Below are positions 5,502 through 9,420 of a stretch of DNA of 9,420 nucleotides, in pieces. Positions within the stretch are counted from its first letter, which is position 1. Each line of letters begins with the position of its first letter. The position numbers and the translations under genes were made by a program. The notes beneath the pieces are model-generated. The model ran no database searches and had not been told where the DNA came from. It saw only the letters and a program-made list of their open reading frames with translations. Origin of the DNA: Bacteroidota bacterium (GTDB taxonomy: Bacteria; Zhuqueibacterota; JdFR-76; DREG01); contig JAUXJX010000043.1 of NCBI GenBank assembly GCA_030624545.1, positions 1 through 9,420 on the forward strand. Direction: 5' to 3'.

Positions 5502-6269
5502 TCATTTGGCTATCTGGGCATAATGAATCCGGGTCATATGTTCGATGCGAACCTTGCCGTCTACCTTATATTTCGCGTATATTCGTTGAAGTTCGGCAAC
5601 CATGGGAAGCGAGTTTGGATCGCCCAGGTTTGGCACATACGACGAAGACAAAAGCCTGCCTTCCAGTCCTTCGTAATCAAAATCCTGATGATTTGGGAAA
5701 GTGGCCGTCTCATAGAATTCCGGGGCAAAGAACTCCTTGAGTTTGTCGTCGTTGACGTTCCTGTGATCCACAAGAATGTATTCAGGCGCGTAGTCCTGCA
5801 GGAGCTTTTCGTAAGCAGCGAGAAACGGGGACGAAGTGATTAGCCTTTCATTCCATATGAGGGCAATCCAGCCGCCCTGTCTTAAGATCCGGAGAAATTC
5901 ACTCTTGGTCTTTTTTCGATTAAACCAATGAAAAGCCTGTCCTGCAGTAATCAGGTCAACGGATTGGTCAGGCAATGTTGTCGACTCTGCAGATCCATCA
6001 ATGCTCGTAAAGCGATCGTATCTTCGCAAAAGATCTTCCCCGGCTTCGCGCATTTCGCGATTTGGTTCTACGCCAAATACTGCGTAGCCATTGTCCAGCA
6101 ATGGCCTGGTCAGGATTCCCGTCCCGGATCCGATATCCGCAATGATTGAGCTCTGAGTGAGCTGGCATTTATTACGCAGCAAATTTATGAGTTCCGCAGG
6201 ATAGCCGGGTCGATATTTTATGTAATTTTCAACTCGGTCTGAAAATCGTTGTGTTGGATCTCTTGGCAT
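5502..6269 (-). CDS. Class I SAM-dependent methyltransferase
   Basis: The 255-residue product is a cytoplasmic Rossmann-fold methyltransferase (Methyltransf_11 type). Motif I is ADIGSGTGILTR (44-55), the acidic end of strand 2 is VEPN with Glu68 (binds the SAM ribose), motif II-like DGSAESTTLPDQSVD is at 91-105, and AGQAFHWF at 109-116 is characteristic of a subgroup that also begins with RFSDRVENYIKYRPGYP, as here (8-24). The acceptor substrate is unknown; small-molecule methylation is most common in this group. ATG at 6269 is preferred because family similarity begins right after it; a TTG at 6296 would add nine residues. No Shine-Dalgarno is visible at either. It follows the two-fold membrane protein with a 70-base gap and may be read from the same transcript, with no functional link evident. 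Confidence 0.85.
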   Translation of the reverse strand: MPRDPTQRFSDRVENYIKYRPGYPAELINLLRNKCQLTQSSIIADIGSGTGILTRPLLDNGYAVFGVEPNREMREAGEDLLRRYDRFTSIDGSAESTTLPDQSVDLITAGQAFHWFNRKKTKSEFLRILRQGGWIALIWNERLITSSPFLAAYEKLLQDYAPEYILVDHRNVNDDKLKEFFAPEFYETATFPNHQDFDYEGLEGRLLSSSYVPNLGDPNSLPMVAELQRIYAKYKVDGKVRIEHMTRIHYAQIAK

Positions 6270-6339
6270 TGTCAAACAATTCTGTTGTGTGTTCAACTGT
6301 TCGTCGCAAATCTTGAATATTTTCTCACGAGATTGTGAC

Positions 6340-7161
6340 TCAAATCAATCCCGAATGAGACTGATTGAAGGCGGCGATCACTGTAATGATGATCGCAATC
6401 CAAATCGATGCATAAATGGGAACGAACTTCTGCCGCTTGTGCAGCATTTCCGGAAATTCAATCTCTTTGCCTTGAAACTTACCGCGCGGTTTGCTGGGAA
6501 AGAAAAACGTCTTATACGTTTCGATGGTTGCCACCGTATAGCCCAGTCCACAGGCGGCAATATATAGATAATTATCCGTAAATGACGCGGCGAGTGTCGC
6601 GTAAATGGCTGAGATCGCCGGGCTGCGAAAGAATTTTAAGATCTCAAAGCCCTCGATCGGGCCGTCCTTCCACGCACCACCAAACGCCGAGATCCAGCCA
6701 CCCACACTGCCGATCGTAACGATTACGACCCAGGACGGAATGTTCGCCCCCGAGTTTTGTATATTCGCTACCGCTGCAAGGGCCGCCGCAACAATTACCA
6801 AATATGCGAAACCAAGCAGAAGCCTTTTGCCCTTGCTTTCCACAACTCTTCCGAAAACATGGAATTGCATCGGTATGAAGTACTTGGATTGGTCTTCCGT
6901 TCGCAAGAATGTCTTATAGAACTCCAACATTGCCCGTTCAATGGCGTAGGTGAGCCCGAAGAGGATAATCATATTGGGCGCGCGGCTCACATCAAATCCG
7001 ATAATCACCCAGGCCACAGTTGCAATGATTCCGCTCAACATGATGCTGCGGAAATATTTTGCATAAGTGAAGCCCTCGTGGGGAGAATCCTTATACATCC
7101 CCCATGTGGCCGAATGCGCCCCGGCGAGCAATCCTATCACGAGTGCAATCAATCCGTTCAT
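6340..7161 (-). CDS. Integral membrane protein built from two similar halves
   Basis: This 273-residue hydrophobic protein is of a family I cannot name. Two halves align by eye: GMYKDSPHEGFTYAKYFRS (21-39) against GAWKDGPIEGFEILKFFRS (162-180), then hydrophobic stretches, then LEFYKTF (79-85) against IETYKTF (213-219). Each half thus carries a helix, a K-D-x-P-x-E-G-F loop, an F-R-S motif, two hydrophobic segments and a closing E-x-Y-K-T-F. The halves are joined by a basic linker and an extra helix (about 113-133), and a last helix is near 248-264. Duplicated membrane folds are typical of transporters and channels, but there is no direct evidence of transport. ATG at 7161 has AAGGAGGT upstream with a rather long spacing of about 11 bases. 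The methyltransferase gene follows after 70 bases. Confidence 0.8.
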   Translation of the reverse strand: MNGLIALVIGLLAGAHSATWGMYKDSPHEGFTYAKYFRSIMLSGIIATVAWVIIGFDVSRAPNMIILFGLTYAIERAMLEFYKTFLRTEDQSKYFIPMQFHVFGRVVESKGKRLLLGFAYLVIVAAALAAVANIQNSGANIPSWVVIVTIGSVGGWISAFGGAWKDGPIEGFEILKFFRSPAISAIYATLAASFTDNYLYIAACGLGYTVATIETYKTFFFPSKPRGKFQGKEIEFPEMLHKRQKFVPIYASIWIAIIITVIAAFNQSHSGLI

Positions 7162-7437
7162 TCGTTTCGTATACCTCCTTTTCCAATTTTGCTTGATGGG
7201 TTAAAACCCGAAATCTGGTTTTTTCATAAATCCACGAGCTAAGGCTCGTGGCAATTTGCCCGCTCACAGTATCGGCAAAATAAGAGTCCGTCAATCAACA
7301 TTAACGAATCAACTTTTTGTGATTTAGAGGATTCTAATTTGGCCTGGATTAATATAGATCTCTCCTGCGAGACGCAATGTCAAACTAAACCCAAATCCAT
7401 CCTCCCGATTTGAAGTGAGAGTCTATTGCCACGAGCT
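7162..7437. other. Intergenic region with possible weak promoters
   Basis: There is no gene here that I can support. On the minus strand, TTGACG (7294-7289) and GATACT (7273-7268) are 15 bases apart, and TTGACA (7383-7378) precedes TCTATA (7358-7353) by 19 bases. Either could start the membrane-protein/methyltransferase transcript, but neither has ideal spacing. The palindrome at 7232-7251 lies between them and the gene and would be in the leader. No T-run terminator is seen behind the Gfo/Idh/MocA gene. Confidence 0.3.
7232..7251. repeat. Perfect hairpin CCACGAGC-taag-GCTCGTGG
   Basis: Eight-base arms at 7232-7239 and 7244-7251 flank a 4-base loop. A 12-base piece of the same element (GCTCGTGGCAAT, 7244-7255) recurs inverted at 7425-7436, next to the Gfo/Idh/MocA stop codon. 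It is a dispersed-repeat type hairpin in the leader of the membrane-protein gene. Confidence 0.6.
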
Positions 7438-8412
7438 TCAGCCTCTGACAGAACTGTAAGCCGCTTCTATCAACTCCACATCTCTCCTGGCTTTCCGGAG
7501 ATCGAACTGTGGATCTTCCCCTGTTCTCATGGAATGAAAGAAATCCCGAAACATGCCATGGAATCCCTTAATGTCCTTAAATCCCGGCAAATACAACCGG
7601 TTGTGCCTTCCCCGAACGAAGGCAAATAGCCCGTTCGTCTCAAAGGTGATAGAGCCTTCGCGGCCGAAGATCTGTGAAATCCTGAGGCCCTTGAACACGG
7701 CCGGAACCTCCCAGGAATAGAGCAGCGTTGCCACGGCTCCCTCCTCATAGTCCACAGTCACGAGCATGCTTCTCTCAACGTCCCCTTTGGGTGAGGGCTT
7801 TAGTCCACCGGCACTTTTGGGCGTCAATCCCAAATTCGACAGAAAATTGATCAAGTGGATGCCGCCTTCAAACAGGGAACCGCCGCCGGCAAGATCAGCC
7901 TTATCGCGCCAGTCTCCCGTTTTCTGCAACTTGGTCGCATTCACATGAAGGAACAGAACGTCGCCGATCATGTCAGATCGCAGAATCTCACGCAATCTGA
8001 ATGCCAGGGGTTTATAGTAGTAGTTCTCCGCTACGAAAACATTACCCCCGGTTTCCTGCCGCGCTTGCTCAACGGCATCAAAATCTAAGGAACGCAAGAA
8101 CGGCGGCTTTTCGACGATGACGTGCTTGCCGGCCTGCAGGGCAGCCAGGGTAAGATCGAGATGATGTGATGGCGGTGTAGCAACAAGAACAACGTCAATA
8201 TCTGGCGATTGAATCGCGCCCTCGTAAGATCCAAATGAACCGCCGCCATTGTATTTGGCGCTAAATCGCACTGATTTCTCTTCATCCCGGCTGGCGTAGA
8301 ACAGTCTAACCTCGCTTTTGAAGGACCGCAATGACTTGCTATGTGTGCTCGTAATATCGCCGCAACCTAAAAAAGCGACATGAATTGGCCGGTCTTTGGA
8401 GATCGTCTTCAT
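7438..8412 (-). CDS. Gfo/Idh/MocA family NAD(P)-dependent oxidoreductase
   Basis: The 324-residue product is of normal length for this cytoplasmic family, which oxidises or reduces hydroxyl groups of sugars, inositols and related compounds. The N-terminal Rossmann fold shows VAFLGCGDITSTHSKSL (12-28) with the nucleotide-binding G16-C-G18, VLVATPPSHH (75-84), and the signature EKPPF with Lys102. The C-terminal domain carries GGGSLFEGGIHLINFLSNLG (176-195) with the likely catalytic His186; the usual D-x-G-x-H-x-x-D pattern here reads E182-G-G-I-H-L-I-N. The start at ATG 8412 is 12 bases after the final stop of the GMC oxidoreductase frame, so the two are very likely co-transcribed, probably acting on one sugar or polyol pathway. 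The ribosome site is weak (CCGGAAA). No Tat or Sec signal is present. Substrate is unknown. Confidence 0.9.
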   Translation of the reverse strand: MKTISKDRPIHVAFLGCGDITSTHSKSLRSFKSEVRLFYASRDEEKSVRFSAKYNGGGSFGSYEGAIQSPDIDVVLVATPPSHHLDLTLAALQAGKHVIVEKPPFLRSLDFDAVEQARQETGGNVFVAENYYYKPLAFRLREILRSDMIGDVLFLHVNATKLQKTGDWRDKADLAGGGSLFEGGIHLINFLSNLGLTPKSAGGLKPSPKGDVERSMLVTVDYEEGAVATLLYSWEVPAVFKGLRISQIFGREGSITFETNGLFAFVRGRHNRLYLPGFKDIKGFHGMFRDFFHSMRTGEDPQFDLRKARRDVELIEAAYSSVRG

Positions 8413-8424
8413 CAGATTTCCGGT

Positions 8425-9420
8425 CTACCCATTCTCAGCAAGATGCTTTCCCACTCGTAACGCGTTGGCGGATATGGTCAGGCTGGGATTGAGACCCGCC
8501 GAAGTCGGCATGAAGCTGCCATCAACGACGTGGAGATTGCCGATGCCGCGAAAGTTGCAGAATTGATCCAGCACCGACGTCTACGGATCGGTCCCCATTC
8601 TTACCGTCCCGACGGCGTGTGAAAAAGTGCGAATATTGTGAACATAATGAGAGAAAGCGCCCGCCTTTCGTAAGATTTTCTTAGCCTTTGATTTCAAAGC
8701 CCCGATCGCTCCTAAATCCCTGGAGGTGTAACGATGAGTGATTAGCAGCTCATGCAGGCCGAATTTATCTTTGTTGTCCCAATTGATGGAAAGATGATTA
8801 CGTAATAGAGGCAGGTCTTCCGCGATTACGAGCAGGCCGGTAAGAAGACCCACAGCCGGACTCAACAGCTTTCCCAGAGGCCCTGGCAGCTCGTTCTTGA
8901 CCAGGCCGGCCGGCGGCGTCTGCACCTGCTGCATGCTGCCCAACTTTCCCTGAGGATTCTCTACCGAAGGGTGACCAAAATAATAATCGTGAATGCCCAA
9001 CTGCTTGTGAAAAGTGTTTTCCTTATCCGCCCGGCCCGGGAATATACCGAAGACGATGGCGTTCACGTGCCGCATCAAGAAGCGGCCAATATTCCTGCCG
9101 CCGGGATTGAACCGGTCTAACCTGGAAGCCAGCAGAAGATGCGGCGAGGCCAAGGCTCCGGCCGAGAGAATGACAATTCTTGCTCTGAATCGCTTCGACT
9201 CATGGCTATTCCTCAGGCAGCATTCAACTGACGAAACCCGGGAATTTTCGGTATGAATTCGTGTCACCACCGTATTAGGAAGCAGTTTCAAGCCTCTTTT
9301 GATCAGATCCGGAAGAACGGTCGTGGCGAGGTCATTTTTGGCTTCCACGGCACAGGCAAAGGTATCACAGGTGGTGCAAGCAACACAGGCGCTGCGGTGC
9401 CCGTTGTCAGAATAATTGAT
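8425..9420 (-). pseudogene. GMC-family flavin oxidoreductase, partial, interrupted by in-frame TAG
   Basis: The frame is open from the window edge (9420) to TAG at 8583-8581 (279 residues), then continues in the same frame for 51 residues to a second TAG at 8427-8425. The sequence across the stop is coherent family sequence: HAVGTVRMGTDP, then the stop, then TSVLDQFCNFRG, NLHVVDGSFMPTSAG and NPSLTISANALRVGKHL. The first half shows the cysteine-rich CVACTTCDTFACAVEAKND and VILSAGALASPHLLLAS. Known GMC enzymes (FAD-dependent alcohol or sugar dehydrogenases, COG2303) use the His before and the Asn after this point, so a product ending at 8581 lacks NPSLTI and the last FAD-domain segment and is probably inactive. 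A single change, for example AAG to TAG, would explain it. The N-terminal FAD-binding motif lies outside the window. It is followed by a Gfo/Idh/MocA gene 12 bases downstream. Confidence 0.88.

Noticed and set aside
5418..5843. Plus-strand frame of 141 codons
   Set aside because: It is mostly antisense to the 3' part of the methyltransferase gene, with no motif and no Shine-Dalgarno.
6270..6296. TTG start adding nine residues to the methyltransferase
   Set aside because: There is no ribosome site, and family similarity begins just after the ATG at 6269.
8581..8583. Genome-wide recoding of TAG as an amino acid
   Set aside because: TAG terminates at least the genes ending at 3371, 4813 and 8425 at sensible lengths, so it is a normal stop here; local readthrough is not excluded.
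8581..9348. A complete shorter gene starting at GTG 9348 and ending at 8581
   Set aside because: The frame and the family sequence (CVACTTCDTFAC) continue upstream to the window edge, and family sequence continues downstream past the TAG.
1..9420. tRNA, rRNA or riboswitch
   Set aside because: I saw no cloverleaf-like set of stems, rRNA-like conserved sequence or recognisable riboswitch core in the gaps.

Overview
The window reads as a bacterial chromosome segment of roughly 50 % GC (by eye) with Shine-Dalgarno sites, sigma70-like promoters and a Tat export signal. Lineage cannot be fixed from sequence alone. An uncultured FCB/KSB1-like, acidobacterial or deltaproteobacterial genome would fit the gene mix (DUF1761 protein, GMC plus Gfo/Idh/MocA oxidoreductases, AGXT2-like aminotransferase with MmsA) and the abundance of dispersed palindromic repeats; this placement is weak inference. 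All ten genes lie on the minus strand, so transcription runs from right to left.

Right part (9420 to 7438): a GMC-family flavin oxidoreductase, cut by the window edge and interrupted by an in-frame TAG, is followed after 12 bases by a Gfo/Idh/MocA dehydrogenase. The two look like one operon for oxidising a sugar or polyol. After a 276-base gap holding a small palindromic repeat come an integral membrane protein built from two similar halves (7161-6340) and a SAM-dependent methyltransferase (6269-5502), probably co-transcribed.

Middle (5214 to 3371): a DUF1761 membrane protein, then a repeat cluster (about 3966-4802), then a 131-residue four-helix membrane protein. The cluster contains five copies of a 26-base palindromic repeat in both orientations, three copies of a roughly 125-base spacer, and a small GIY-YIG nuclease gene tightly bracketed by inverted copies of the 26-mer. 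This is the most unusual part of the window: it looks like a nuclease gene living inside, and possibly acting on, its own repeat family.

Left part (3295 to 1): a strong-looking promoter drives mmsA (CoA-acylating methylmalonate/malonate-semialdehyde dehydrogenase), followed by a class III aminotransferase of the AGXT2/beta-alanine type. Together they could convert beta-alanine or 3-aminoisobutyrate (from pyrimidine or valine breakdown) through the semialdehyde to acetyl-CoA or propionyl-CoA. Decayed repeat elements lie on both sides of the aminotransferase gene. The first 62 bases hold the start of another minus-strand gene, encoding a twin-arginine signal peptide.
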